Assembly (NCBI GenBank): GCA_965232165.1
Contig: CBDDOY010000001.1
Span: 620,001-684,000, forward strand
Length of the DNA: 64,000 nt
Origin: UBA2779 sp965232165
GTDB lineage: Bacteria; Spirochaetota; Spirochaetia; DSM-2461
Reading direction: 5' to 3'
This document shows, piece after piece, positions 19,001 through 26,813 of this stretch. Position numbers and translations under genes: made by a program. The notes beneath the pieces are model-generated. The model was not told the DNA's origin. It was given only the letters and a program-made list of their open reading frames with translations, and made no database searches. The first letter of the stretch is position 1. The number at the start of each line of letters is the position of its first letter.

Positions 19001-20358
19001 TCCTGAATATCCATGTAGTTGATGTTCAGTGATTCCATCGCCGCTTCTTCCAGGAAGGAACCCGTTCCGGCGGAACAGGCTTCGTTCATGGCGTAATCAC
19101 AGGGAACTCCATTGATGAGGAAGGTGTATTTAGCATCCTGGCCGCCGATCTCGAATATGGTATCCACATCGTTATCGAAGTGGGCGGCTCCCGTGGCATG
19201 AGCGATGATCTCGTTCACGATGCCGTTGGTCATCGCGTGAATGCCGGCAATCTGACGGCCAGACCCTGTGATGCCGAGACCAATGATGCTGAAATTCTTT
19301 TCAATCTCATCAGGAGCCGCTTCTGCCAACTGATCGTATATGGCCTTGTAGCAATTGCGCGATGCAGAGATGGGATTTCCGTTCGTTCTTAAATACACCG
19401 AGGCGATAATCTTCTCGTCTTTTACACGGATTAACACGGATTTTGTTGTTGTTGATCCCACATCAAGTCCCAAAATGCATTCATCGCCTGCCGTTGGTTT
19501 CTCACGAATGGAATCCTTGAAAACGACGAATTTCTTGGCATCACTTAGGGGGGGATGGTAAGTGAATGAAGTATGTTCGGGGATGAAAGTTATCTCCTTA
19601 TTCACTTCATTTTTATTGTCGAGCGCATATACCGCGGCGCCGAATGCCTCGAAGACTTCTGCATTCTCCGGAATAATCAAATTCCCGATCCGCTTCTTAA
19701 GGCAGTTAACGACATAGTCGTTCCGTGTTACTCCGCCGACGATGATGATGTTGTCTTTTTCGATGGATTTAAGAAGTTCCAGGACTTTGTCGGCAATCAT
19801 GTTTCCTAAGCCGGCGCTCACTCTTCCTTTGGGAATACCCTTATTCAGTGCATGGGTGCAGTCACTCTTGCAGAACACGGAACAGCGTCCGGAAACAGAA
19901 TACGGATCCGAATCATGAGCAAGCCGGATTGCCTCGGCGGGACTCTCCCCCATTCTTCTAATCTGCTGAAGAAAGAATTCACCTGTTCCGGACGCGCATT
20001 TATTCCCTGTATGCACATTTATTATGTTGTACCGCTCGTTCAATGCGTACAGGATGAAATTTTCCGAACCAAGGCTGACAAGGGCCCTGCATCCCTTTTC
20101 CTGAATATGCCTTAACGCATATTCTGCAGCTATTGGTTCGGTAATTTTCTCATAATCAAGAAGATCTTTGAATTTTCGGCCGGTTATAACCGCATAGGTA
20201 TAATTCTTGATATCAATTTCTTCGAAAAGGCTCATCAATGCCTGTTTCGGATGACAGTCATGGCTGATGATGCGCCTCTCCAGGATATTGTATTGATCAT
20301 CTATAGATACGAGTTTTATCGTAGAAGCCCCGATGCAGATACCCAAGGACTTTGTCAT
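16099..20358 (-). CDS. 2-hydroxyacyl-CoA dehydratase activase, giant multidomain protein
   Basis: 1419 residues. Domains in order: first BadF/BcrA-type ASKHA ATPase (about 4-250, with GNKCASGTGEF and cluster-type cysteines in GRCSVFCKSDC); second ASKHA ATPase (293-580, with LGLDVGSTTTKS, EIGGQDAKY and NEACSAGTGSF); a DUF2229 region (about 650-900); and a HgdB-like dehydratase-subunit region to the end. Known activases are homodimers with a bridging [4Fe-4S] that inject an electron into 2-hydroxyacyl-CoA dehydratases. In this all-in-one architecture, common in anaerobes, the substrate is unknown. The low-potential cluster implies anaerobic metabolism. It has a strong own promoter and GAGAGGAG before the ATG. 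Confidence 0.92.
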   Translation of the reverse strand: MTKSLGICIGASTIKLVSIDDQYNILERRIISHDCHPKQALMSLFEEIDIKNYTYAVITGRKFKDLLDYEKITEPIAAEYALRHIQEKGCRALVSLGSENFILYALNERYNIINVHTGNKCASGTGEFFLQQIRRMGESPAEAIRLAHDSDPYSVSGRCSVFCKSDCTHALNKGIPKGRVSAGLGNMIADKVLELLKSIEKDNIIIVGGVTRNDYVVNCLKKRIGNLIIPENAEVFEAFGAAVYALDNKNEVNKEITFIPEHTSFTYHPPLSDAKKFVVFKDSIREKPTAGDECILGLDVGSTTTKSVLIRVKDEKIIASVYLRTNGNPISASRNCYKAIYDQLAEAAPDEIEKNFSIIGLGITGSGRQIAGIHAMTNGIVNEIIAHATGAAHFDNDVDTIFEIGGQDAKYTFLINGVPCDYAMNEACSAGTGSFLEEAAMESLNINYMDIQDIAMEAEAPPNFNDQCAAFISSDIKNASHENIGKEDIVAGLVYSICMNYNNRVKGNRKVGGKVFMQGGVCYNKAVPLAMAALLQKEIIVPPDPGLTGAFGVALEIKNRINSGILDKSSFSLRELSEKDVEYGKSFICPGTTENCDRGCSINMIKIGGKNYPFGGICNKYYNQLHQLNIDPKPLDLVQQRQTLFFEKHSAVKSGKSVGMSNALFTHVTFPLYYHFFTGLGFEVILPDEVDADGVKRTASSFCYPVEIAHGMYHNLLKKNPDYIFLPHITRLYRPNTQSDRDGNNSTCVLAQSEPYYLKSAFKESIHKVINPVLDFYKGWSAMKDEFIKVGKRLGCDAASAEKAFQAGVKRQNEFYENKKKIGNELLRILEDDPKNIAIVIFGRPYNAFSEDGNLGIPRKFASRAVYVIPFDCLPYNEEDSMENMNWAIGHELIKASRFVKKHKQLFGAFITNFSCGPDSFIVGYFRDIMKTKPSLTLELDSHSADAGINTRIEAFLDIVIRYRISGLEDSAPDSFLPAALTKEKGSIYYVTSENEQVPLKNKNIKLLIPSMGRALCEFSAAAFRGAGFRAEAAANPTFETLMVGRAHSSCKECLPLMMTTAALINHVKSRDPDELTLYFMPSTSGNCRFAQYYVYIKGLIRKLRIKNVALMTLSAEQNYIGLNGFDQIKLLKAVILADIMDDIGNALLVLPKDKAKAREIFEEQWRKIVASLESGSKNLYEVIEEVSQNLAAIELRQTLEESKKVLLSGEIYVRKDEFTSNQIISRLAEKGIVVKRSPLLEWLHYIDYISKNILDTKFTFKERLHVFIKNTVEKHIETKIKSTLAKSGLYEYEKIDIEKIFEKGKEFIDPRMTGEEILVIGTFFKEVAKHVHGVISLGPFACLPTRVCEAILNVETDVHDNHRIDHLDNAAQLKEFHTLPFLTIETDGNPFPQIVEARLEAFSLQVVRMHQQMEKQAV

Positions 20359-20402
20359 ATTGATGGTCTCCTCTCTATTCGGTTGAATATGACCGAAATA
20401 CT

Positions 20403-20431
20403 ATTATATTGATGCGCCATTGGTGAATCAA
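20403..20431 (-). promoter_or_regulatory. sigma70-type promoter of the activase gene
   Basis: On the minus strand TTGATT (20431-20426), 17-nt spacer, TATAAT (20408-20403). The start would be near 20396, about 37 nt ahead of the ATG at 20358, which has a good GAGGAG ribosome site. Confidence 0.7.
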
Positions 20432-20466
20432 CCTGCGGACATGTTCCCGTCATCCTTGAGGGAAGT

Positions 20467-21300
20467 CTAAAAATGCAGAACATCCGAATTGCGAAGCTGT
20501 ACGAGAGCCATGAAGGCGTCATAGCGAGCGGCCTGGAGAATCCCGGCTTTTCTGCGCAGTTCATCTTCCACGGTGTTGAGATAAATTACGAATTCAGGAT
20601 AACAAGAATATATGCCGGAGTAGTACTGACTTGCCTGATGTCCAGGAACTAATTCGGGAAATAGGACAATCTTGACAGCTTTGTCAAATGCCCGCCTGGC
20701 GTTGAACAGCCGCCTGTCATATTTTGCAAAGTGAGGCTCCGATGAGAATTGAGGTATTCCTTGATCTATGTCAGCCACCGTGAGACGGGTGAAACGAGAA
20801 GCAGCCGTAATGGCCGGATTTCTATAGATTTTTTTACATAAGTCAAGTTTGTCACGGCTTCTTATAATCGTCCGCAGGGCCTCGCGGTAGCGGAACCGCC
20901 GCACCCCTTCATTCCTGCAGGAGGGGTTTTCCAGTCCATATTGATAGTATAGGCCCAAGCCATCGAGGAATTCGTTGAAGATCGTGTAAAAGGCTTGAGA
21001 TGCCTCGGCACTCAAAGGCTGAACTTGGACGTTAGGCGTGTCCTCAAAATTCTCGTTTTCATAGGTTTGAGTCGGTTCGGCGGCCGCTTTTTGTTCAGGC
21101 ACGGCAAGTTCGGTGATTTTTTGTGCCAGCAACTCATAAGCGATGTTAATCTCCGCCATACGCTCATGGGCCCATTCGGGATAGTCCCGTACTTTGTCCG
21201 GGTGATATTTCTTCACCAAAGCCCGAAACAAAGTGTTGAGTTCCTCCATGCTGACCCGTGTGTCAAGTTGGAATATGGCTCGTGCCTGGCGCAAGTTCAT
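20467..21300 (-). CDS. J-domain (DnaJ-like) protein
   Basis: 277 residues from the ATG at 21300; the open frame reaches 21411, but the extra 37 residues look non-coding and would cover the divergent promoter. The N-terminal J domain (1-62) has the HPD triad at 34-36 (KKYHPDKV), which stimulates Hsp70/DnaK ATPase. There is no Gly/Phe stretch or zinc-finger domain, so this is a class C J-protein. The remaining 200 residues are helical, with no recognised motif; they presumably define the client. It is divergent from the 183-residue protein across a 75-nt spacer. Confidence 0.85.
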   Translation of the reverse strand: MNLRQARAIFQLDTRVSMEELNTLFRALVKKYHPDKVRDYPEWAHERMAEINIAYELLAQKITELAVPEQKAAAEPTQTYENENFEDTPNVQVQPLSAEASQAFYTIFNEFLDGLGLYYQYGLENPSCRNEGVRRFRYREALRTIIRSRDKLDLCKKIYRNPAITAASRFTRLTVADIDQGIPQFSSEPHFAKYDRRLFNARRAFDKAVKIVLFPELVPGHQASQYYSGIYSCYPEFVIYLNTVEDELRRKAGILQAARYDAFMALVQLRNSDVLHF

Positions 21301-21328
21301 GATGCATATTAGGGCGAAGAAGTGGGAA

Positions 21329-21357
21329 TTGACAACAGTTGAATCATCAATTATACT
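21329..21357 (+). promoter_or_regulatory. near-consensus sigma70 promoter
   Basis: TTGACA (21329-21334), 17-nt spacer, TATACT (21352-21357). It drives the gene at 21376, which has AGGAGG at 21366-21371. It is the closest match to consensus in the window. Confidence 0.75.
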
Positions 21358-21375
21358 AAATGAACAGGAGGAACT

Positions 21376-21927
21376 ATGGCTAAGATAATGGAACTCCACG
21401 AGGCTCATCAAGCTGGTGAATTACCTAGAGACAAGGGGTATGTCATCACCGAAAATCTCAGTGAATCAACCCGTTATTCCCGATATGAGGTGATCTCATA
21501 TAGAAATGTCAAAGACATATACGCGGTGGAGGAAGGGATTCAGTTTCAAGCCGATGGCAAGAAGCTCTATCTTCTCTTTGAACCTTTGAACTACAATGCG
21601 AAACATCTAGAACCAGTCTATCGTGATGACTCGCATCGTATACCGATCAGACAGAATGAGCTTGAGGTGTACTCCACCAGGAGACAGGAAAAGATTATGG
21701 TGGCAAAGGAGCCCATCATAACATATACCTCGTTTACAATCGCAAACCAGACAGGGTTGCATTCTTCTTATATTGTTTATCATGATGAGTCTTCAATCAG
21801 AACAATACTGGGGTTTTTTGAACAGAGCTTCTGGAAGACTCTCAGCATAGGCCGGATAGATGCAAGAAATGCCTGTGAACTGATCAGCGGCCCGTTAGAG
21901 GCGCTCATGATTCCCGAGGGTCTATGA
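21376..21927 (+). CDS. conserved-looking hypothetical protein
   Basis: 183 residues; I do not recognise the family. It has no signal peptide or membrane helix, so it is cytoplasmic. It reads as mixed alpha/beta with many charged residues, and a C-terminal segment (ILGFFEQSFWKTLSIGRIDARNA) that could be an amphipathic helix pair. A strong promoter and AGGAGG precede it, so it should be well expressed. It ends 2 nt from the convergent MinD-like gene. Confidence 0.75.
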   Translation: MAKIMELHEAHQAGELPRDKGYVITENLSESTRYSRYEVISYRNVKDIYAVEEGIQFQADGKKLYLLFEPLNYNAKHLEPVYRDDSHRIPIRQNELEVYSTRRQEKIMVAKEPIITYTSFTIANQTGLHSSYIVYHDESSIRTILGFFEQSFWKTLSIGRIDARNACELISGPLEALMIPEGL

Positions 21928-21929
21928 TT

Positions 21930-23066
21930 TCATTGTCCCATGGATAGCATTCTCAGGGTGCCTTGAAGCTCTTTAATTTTACTCTGCTGCATTTGGACAA
22001 GCTCGATTAATTGATTTACATCGAAGTTGTGTGCATCCTTTGAGGATTTCTCGCCTTCTTGCAATGTAATCAAATCGTTTTCGGTTTCAATTTGCGCAAG
22101 TTCATAAGAATCTGCATAGTAGTCGAGTTCTAATGGCAATTCGGGGTATTGCTTGCTTTGAAGGATTTTCTGGGCAATCCTATGGATTTCACTTGTGACC
22201 ATCTGCTCCGGGGACTCGGCTACAAAGGGTGTGAGTGAATCAATAGACTGGCCTACAATCTCGGAGTTCAGAAGAGTGCCAAGGCATTCGATGTTGACCG
22301 AGAGAGTCTTCTTGCATAAATCCCGCAATCCCTCTGCCATAACAATATCAGATGGCCCGCTTACCTTGTTGAGTATCAGCCTCGGCTTAAGCACCTTGAT
22401 AAAATTGTTCGCTTTTTCGGCAATTAATTCATCTTTGGACGAGATTTCTTGAATGATCTCCGCTATCGTCTTGCGATCCTCGATCTTGCGCTCCTTAAAC
22501 GTTCTTCTCAGATAGGAGGAGATGCTCTTGTTTTCAGCAAACACCCTCTGTAGGAAACGAAAAAGGAGATTTCTCAAGAAAGAGTATGCGTTGATTACGG
22601 ATGTGGTTTGGGGAGTCATTATAATGAGTCCCGAATTTGATATCAGGAAGAAGTCGAGCACCGTAAAATTCGTACCGCCCCCAAGATCCAGTATGATGTA
22701 ATCGGCTTCAATTTCCAACAGCCCTGCAGTAATCTTTGCCTTGACTGATTTGGTGAGTTCCCCAATTCCGCAAACCAAGGCATCACCAGGAATATAACTG
22801 AGGTTCTCCCACTTCGTGGGGCGAATCAATTCGGTTACTCTGGATGAAAGACCCGCGACGAGATTTCCTATACCTAGCCGGACATTTTTTTCTCCAAGCA
22901 AGGTGTGGATGTTTGAGCCGCCGATATCCAGATCGACCAATACGGTCTTTTTTCCATTCATCGCGAGACCAAGGGCAAGGTTGACAGCGATGACACTCTT
23001 CCCGACTCCGCCTTTGCCCCCCGCAATGGGTATTATCTTTTTCTCGACATTTTCATTTAGAATCAT
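21930..23066 (-). CDS. MinD/ParA-type P-loop ATPase (FlhG-like)
   Basis: 378 residues. The deviant Walker A KGGVGKS is near residue 18-24, with VDLDIGGSN (A') and an IILDLGGG Walker B-like strand. This is the SIMIBI family that positions division sites, flagella or plasmids. An insertion of about 60 residues (near 180-240) and a C-terminal tail with a short coiled coil (VQMQQSKIKELQGTLRML) set it apart from classic MinD. MinD-like proteins with long tails are conserved in spirochaetes, and FlhG-like flagellar-number control is one possible role. There is no ribosome site; TATAAT sits 8 nt above the ATG. Confidence 0.85.
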   Translation of the reverse strand: MILNENVEKKIIPIAGGKGGVGKSVIAVNLALGLAMNGKKTVLVDLDIGGSNIHTLLGEKNVRLGIGNLVAGLSSRVTELIRPTKWENLSYIPGDALVCGIGELTKSVKAKITAGLLEIEADYIILDLGGGTNFTVLDFFLISNSGLIIMTPQTTSVINAYSFLRNLLFRFLQRVFAENKSISSYLRRTFKERKIEDRKTIAEIIQEISSKDELIAEKANNFIKVLKPRLILNKVSGPSDIVMAEGLRDLCKKTLSVNIECLGTLLNSEIVGQSIDSLTPFVAESPEQMVTSEIHRIAQKILQSKQYPELPLELDYYADSYELAQIETENDLITLQEGEKSSKDAHNFDVNQLIELVQMQQSKIKELQGTLRMLSMGQ

Positions 23067-23074
23067 ATCGTTTG

Positions 23075-23103
23075 ATTATATAGTGTGAGATTCAGTGTGT
23101 TCA
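23075..23103 (-). promoter_or_regulatory. promoter with predicted leaderless start (MinD-like gene)
   Basis: On the minus strand TGAACA (23103-23098), 17-nt spacer, TATAAT (23080-23075). The expected start, about 23068, is two bases before the ATG at 23066. There is no Shine-Dalgarno sequence. Confidence 0.6.
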
Positions 23104-23314
23104 CCCCTTTTCTTGTCCAATAAATGGCAGGAGATGGTGACGGTGTGAACATCTTGGGCTTCGGCTTGAACTTGATTTCCTGAAAAGAGAATCTCTTCGC
23201 CCTGTTCACCATCGTTTTCGCTTCCCCAATTCCTTCGGCTTTTTCTCTTAATTCCTAGCTTCTGCTTGTCCTGTACCGTTAAATCGGATAGCTTTCTATT
23301 TAAGGAGCAGATTC

Positions 23315-24166
23315 TTGATAAACCCCGCAGCCCTTATCGGCGCCATGATCGGATTCTTCATAGGAAGCTTCGTATTCCGATCCTATATTCTCGGCATCGT
23401 CTTTTCCATGCTGGGAAGTTCCATAGGATCCAGCATTGGTGTGCGCACCCACCGAAACCGGCACGGACAATCCGGGGGGCAAGGCTGGTTTACCGGCTGG
23501 TCAATCGGAGCAAATGACGCGCCGATATTCATGGAAAATCTCTTCTCTATGCTGGGAAAGCTGGCCGCTGCCGATGGCCACGTCAGTCCGGAAGAGGAGC
23601 GCCAGTTTCGCAATGTGGTAATCAATGAACTCCGCATCACCTCGCCTATCAGTGTGTCGGCGGCCATGGAAGTTTTCCATCGGGCATCTAACGCCTCCAC
23701 CTCTATCTCCGAATACGCCAGACGTACCGCAAGCACATTCGGAAACCGCCCCCAGCTTCTGGAAATGATGCTGCTGATCATGATACGAGTCTGTGCATCG
23801 GTCGATGGCATACATCCTGAAGAGGATAGACTCCTGCGGGAATCAGCCTCCATTTTTGGCTATTCTGACTCGGCCTATGACTCAATTCGTTCCCGATATA
23901 CATTTGGCGGACATTCTTCCGCCGGTTCGAGCTATTCATCCCATAGAAGCGGTGGAAATCTTGATGATGCCTATAAAGCTCTTGACGTTGCACCCAATGC
24001 TTCTGAGGCAGAGGTGCGAAAGGCCTACAGGAAAAAGGCGGCAGAATTCCATCCCGATAAGATCGCCGCAAAGGGTCTTCCAAAGGAATTTACCGAGTTT
24101 GCGAACCGGGAATTCCAGGAAATACAGAAGGCTTGGGAACGAATTCGCGAAGTCCGTGGGTTTTAG
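23315..24166 (+). CDS. DjlA-like TerB/J-domain membrane protein
   Basis: 283 residues. The start is TTG, supported by AAGGAG 7-8 nt upstream; the N-terminal 30 residues form a Gly/Ile/Phe-rich transmembrane segment, as in DjlA. A TerB-like helical domain follows (about 70-190, with AAADGHVSPEEE and SVDGIHPEEDR acidic motifs that may bind metal). A Ser/Gly linker leads to a C-terminal J domain (about 220-283) whose tripeptide is HPD in EFHPDKIAAKG. DjlA is a co-chaperone for DnaK at the inner membrane, linked in enterobacteria to envelope-stress signalling. It is the second J-protein within 3 kb. Confidence 0.9.
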   Translation: MINPAALIGAMIGFFIGSFVFRSYILGIVFSMLGSSIGSSIGVRTHRNRHGQSGGQGWFTGWSIGANDAPIFMENLFSMLGKLAAADGHVSPEEERQFRNVVINELRITSPISVSAAMEVFHRASNASTSISEYARRTASTFGNRPQLLEMMLLIMIRVCASVDGIHPEEDRLLRESASIFGYSDSAYDSIRSRYTFGGHSSAGSSYSSHRSGGNLDDAYKALDVAPNASEAEVRKAYRKKAAEFHPDKIAAKGLPKEFTEFANREFQEIQKAWERIREVRGF

Positions 24167-24192
24167 GGGCCCTTAATACGACGAAATCATCG

Positions 24193-24792
24193 TTAACCCG
24201 TCATTTCACGAACAAACCACGCATGCAGCCTTGAATCGCCGCTCAGTTCGGGGTGAAAGCTTCCGGCCAGTATCGTTTTCTGCCGCACCAGCACAGGCAA
24301 TCCCTCGAAAGAAGCGAGCACCTCCACGGCGCTCCCCAGGGAGCCGGCCTCAATTTGCGGCGCACGGATGAAGATTCCATTGAAGGGTTCGCGGACAAAC
24401 ACCTCCGAGCCGGGTATCTCGATCAACAGTTTGGCCTCAAAGCTGTCAATCTGCCGGCCATAGGCATTTCTGGTTACAGTCATATTGAGCCCGCCGATGC
24501 GGGGCAGGTCATTCCATTCAGACAATCGGTCGGCAAGCAATATCATACCGGCACATGTGCCGTATATCGGCAATCCTTGAGCGCATAACTCACGTATCGG
24601 ATCAATAAGACCCCAACTGACTAAGAGTTTGCTCATCGTGGTGCTCTCTCCGCCAGGCAATATCAATGCGTCTATACGGGCTAAATGCTCCGGTTCCCTC
24701 ACTTCTATGGCTTGAGCGCCGATATCTGTCAGCATTTCAACATGACTGGTAAAGGCCCCTTGGAGGGCCAGGACACCGATGGTCTTCTTCAT
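24193..24792 (-). CDS. pdxT: pyridoxal 5'-phosphate synthase glutaminase PdxT
   Basis: Glutamine amidotransferase (class I triad type) that feeds ammonia to PdxS for PLP synthesis. 199 residues, the family length. LPGGEST (about 46-52), the nucleophile Cys in YGTCAGMILLA and a C-terminal His-x-Glu (SFHPELSGD) are all present. It lies downstream of pdxS on the same strand, but a 318-nt gap holding a family A repeat separates them. Whether pdxT still shares the pdxS transcript or has a new promoter is open. Confidence 0.96.
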   Translation of the reverse strand: MKKTIGVLALQGAFTSHVEMLTDIGAQAIEVREPEHLARIDALILPGGESTTMSKLLVSWGLIDPIRELCAQGLPIYGTCAGMILLADRLSEWNDLPRIGGLNMTVTRNAYGRQIDSFEAKLLIEIPGSEVFVREPFNGIFIRAPQIEAGSLGSAVEVLASFEGLPVLVRQKTILAGSFHPELSGDSRLHAWFVREMTG

Positions 24793-24809
24793 TTAATGGA
24801 ACCTCTCAA

Positions 24810-25023
24810 GGGTATCTCTAGGGTGCCTCTAGAATAAGTTCGGGACCCAGGCTTGGGGGCGGTCAGTAATCGTCTTTGGCCCAATTTCCGCATTGTTCAG
24901 TATCTTGAAATGCTCACGCAGCTTAAGCTGCGCTTGAGCCGCCTTGTATCGGCCTGTCGGCAACAGGCAGGCAGGCTAAAAATCTCTTCGTCAGTTTCCT
25001 AAAAGCTGTTTTTTGAGGCGCCC
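24810..25023 (+). mobile_element. family A MITE-like element (copy A4)
   Basis: 214 bp with terminal inverted repeats (GGGTATCTCTAGGGTGCC at the left, CTGTTTTTTGAGGCGCCC at the right), flanked by TCAA at 24806-24809 and 25024-25027. The left end is doubled, and a copy-specific insertion (GCCTGTCGGCAACAGGCAGG) follows the core. The core palindrome GCTCACGCAGC-TTAA-GCTGCGCTTGAGC shows C-G pairs where other copies have T-A. It separates pdxS from pdxT and codes for nothing. Confidence 0.75.
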
Positions 25024-25109
25024 TCAATGCTGACACCGCCCTTGATCGTTACAATGATTGTGTTTATTAGATTGTTGTCAACAGGTTTTCGGGCCATCCA
25101 TGCCGGGGG

Positions 25110-26018
25110 CTACCAGCCGCGAACGGCTATTCTGTCTTTGTCTGCTAACTCATCGCATCCTATGCCCACCATGGGTTCTCCGAGGTTCTCGGAGATGAGT
25201 GCAAGCTTGTCGAAGTCGTTGCAGTAGGTAACAGCCTCGACGATGGCCTTGGCCCGCTTGGCGGGATTGGCGGATTTGAATATGCCCGAACCGACGAAAA
25301 CCGATTCGGCGCCGAGATGCATCATCAATGCGGCATCGGCGGGAATGGCGATTCCGCCGGCTGAGAAGTTGGGGACAGGAAGCTTTCCTGTATGGGCGAC
25401 TTCTTCTACGAGGTCGAAGGGGGCGCCTATGTCCCTCGCCGTGCTCATGAGCTGATCGTGGGGCATGACGGTGAGGGTGCGTATGCCGTCCATGAGGGTG
25501 CGCATATGCCGAACCGCTTCAATGATATCGCCGGTCCCGGCCTCTCCCTTGGTGCGTATCATAGCGGCGCCTTCTCCAATGCGTCTGAGAGCTTCTCCAA
25601 GGTCGCGGCAGCCGCAGACAAATGGAACCTTGAAGTCATTCTTATCGACGTGATATTTGTCGTCGGCGGGAGAGAGCACCTCGCTCTCGTCGATGAAATC
25701 CACACCGAGCGATTCAAGAATACGGGCTTCCATGAAGTGGCCGATGCGGCATTTCGCCATCACGGGAATGGACACCTCCTTCTGTATGCCCTTTATCATT
25801 TGGGGATCGGACATCCGGGACACTCCGCCATCGGCGCGAATATCGGCGGGAACCCGTTCGAGGGCCATGACGGCAGCGGCCCCGGCATCTTCAGCTATCT
25901 TCGCGTGATCCGGCGTCACCACATCCATGATAACACCGCCCTTCAGCATTTTGGCTAATCCGATCTTGGTTTTCCAAGTGGAACTCTGCCGCCTTGACCA
26001 ATCTATTTTCTCTCTCAT
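25110..26018 (-). CDS. pdxS: pyridoxal 5'-phosphate synthase lyase PdxS
   Basis: Forms PLP from ribose 5-phosphate, glyceraldehyde 3-phosphate and PdxT-supplied ammonia; a dodecameric TIM barrel. 302 residues from the ATG at 26018. The family signature is clear: GGVIMDVVTPDHAKIAEDAG, ALERVPADIRADGG, and VAHTGKLPVPNFSAGGIAIP, with active-site lysines in CRIGHF-flanking and RTKGEAGTGD segments. An upstream in-frame ATG at 26024 is less likely because TATAAT at 26033-26028 would start transcription at about 26021, inside that codon context. DXP-independent (ribose 5-phosphate) PLP synthesis is therefore the route here. Confidence 0.96.
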   Translation of the reverse strand: MREKIDWSRRQSSTWKTKIGLAKMLKGGVIMDVVTPDHAKIAEDAGAAAVMALERVPADIRADGGVSRMSDPQMIKGIQKEVSIPVMAKCRIGHFMEARILESLGVDFIDESEVLSPADDKYHVDKNDFKVPFVCGCRDLGEALRRIGEGAAMIRTKGEAGTGDIIEAVRHMRTLMDGIRTLTVMPHDQLMSTARDIGAPFDLVEEVAHTGKLPVPNFSAGGIAIPADAALMMHLGAESVFVGSGIFKSANPAKRAKAIVEAVTYCNDFDKLALISENLGEPMVGIGCDELADKDRIAVRGW

Positions 26019-26027
26019 ATCCATCTC

Positions 26028-26033
26028 ATTATA
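26028..26033 (-). promoter_or_regulatory. -10 element of pdxS, near-leaderless
   Basis: TATAAT on the minus strand, ending 9 nt before the ATG at 26018. No convincing -35 at 17 nt and no ribosome site. It decides the pdxS start in favour of the third codon of the longer frame. Confidence 0.5.
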
Positions 26034-26234
26034 GTTTTTATGCTTACTTAATGAAACATCAGAATCGATTTATGTCAAGATTCCGGCTATAGAGTATTTC
26101 AGGGTTCTCGGCTTCCGAGAAAAATTAAGACATGGGCAAGGATTCTTAGAACTTCGCCGGAGTTCATCAGTCATGATCCATCATGGAAACACCATCGGCG
26201 ACTTTTCACCCACCCGCCCGCCCGTGCATCTCAC

Positions 26235-26515
26235 TCAGAGACGAGAAACCCAGAAATTTCTGCCCTCGAGAAGCACGGAAGACACAGGCGGGCAAATGCT
26301 CCTGAGGGCTAATGGAGAAGGGGAGAAGGCTCCCAAAAACTCAAGACAATGCATTTGCACCTTATCCGGCGTGACCGCAAGAATATCATCTTCGATAAAC
26401 AGACGCTTAGCACCGTCCCTGCCCATAAAAAGCTGTCCAACTTGCAATTTGCGTTCTTCGAGATTTCGACGATGGTTTTGCCGAGCGCTTCAAACGCTAC
26501 AGATATGCCGCCCAT
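26235..26515 (-). pseudogene. possible frameshifted gene remnant, family unknown
   Basis: Two overlapping minus-strand frames look protein-like in succession: GGISVAFEALGKTIVEIS in one, then LQVGQLFMGRDGAKRLFIED and DDILAVTPDKVQMHCLEF in the next. A single frameshift near 26440 would join them. I cannot name the family. The rest of the 26034-26813 gap has the pdxS promoter, a half family A end (GGGCGCCTCTAAGAAA at 26534) and a family C element. Confidence 0.3.
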
Positions 26516-26611
26516 GTCCCCGCTCTCTTCTCAGGGCGCCTCTAAGAAATCGCTGCGATTCTCCAGCTAACTTGATTGTTCGCTGCTTCCCTCTCTTTTC
26601 ATTCTATTGTT

Positions 26612-26770
26612 CCGCAGTTCTCAGAAATCAGTATTTGGGCGCAACCCTTCGGGTCGGGCTTTCCGCTCCAATGCCTTAATCTGGCAGCCTCCCCCCCCTC
26701 CCCCCGGCTCATTGCCAATCGCCGGGGCTGCCAGCGGCATTTCCGCTGCAATCCCTTGCGCTATTGTCAT
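26612..26770 (-). repeat. family C interspersed repeat (copy C2)
   Basis: About 159 bp, inverted relative to the other copies. Shares with C4 the blocks GCGCAAGGGATTG, CCCCGGCGATTGGCAATGAG, TTAAGGCATTGGAG and GCCCGACCCGAAGGGTTGCG. A C-tract (CCCCCCCCTCCCCCCGG) is specific to this copy. It lies downstream of the oligopeptide-binding protein gene. Confidence 0.7.
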
Positions 26771-26813
26771 GCAGAATTATGCTGTGTACAGCCCGCTCAT
26801 CCCACTGGAAGGA

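Noticed and set aside
21301..21411. 37-residue extension of the J-domain protein
   Set aside because: It covers the divergent promoter, and the J domain normally starts at the Met at 21300.
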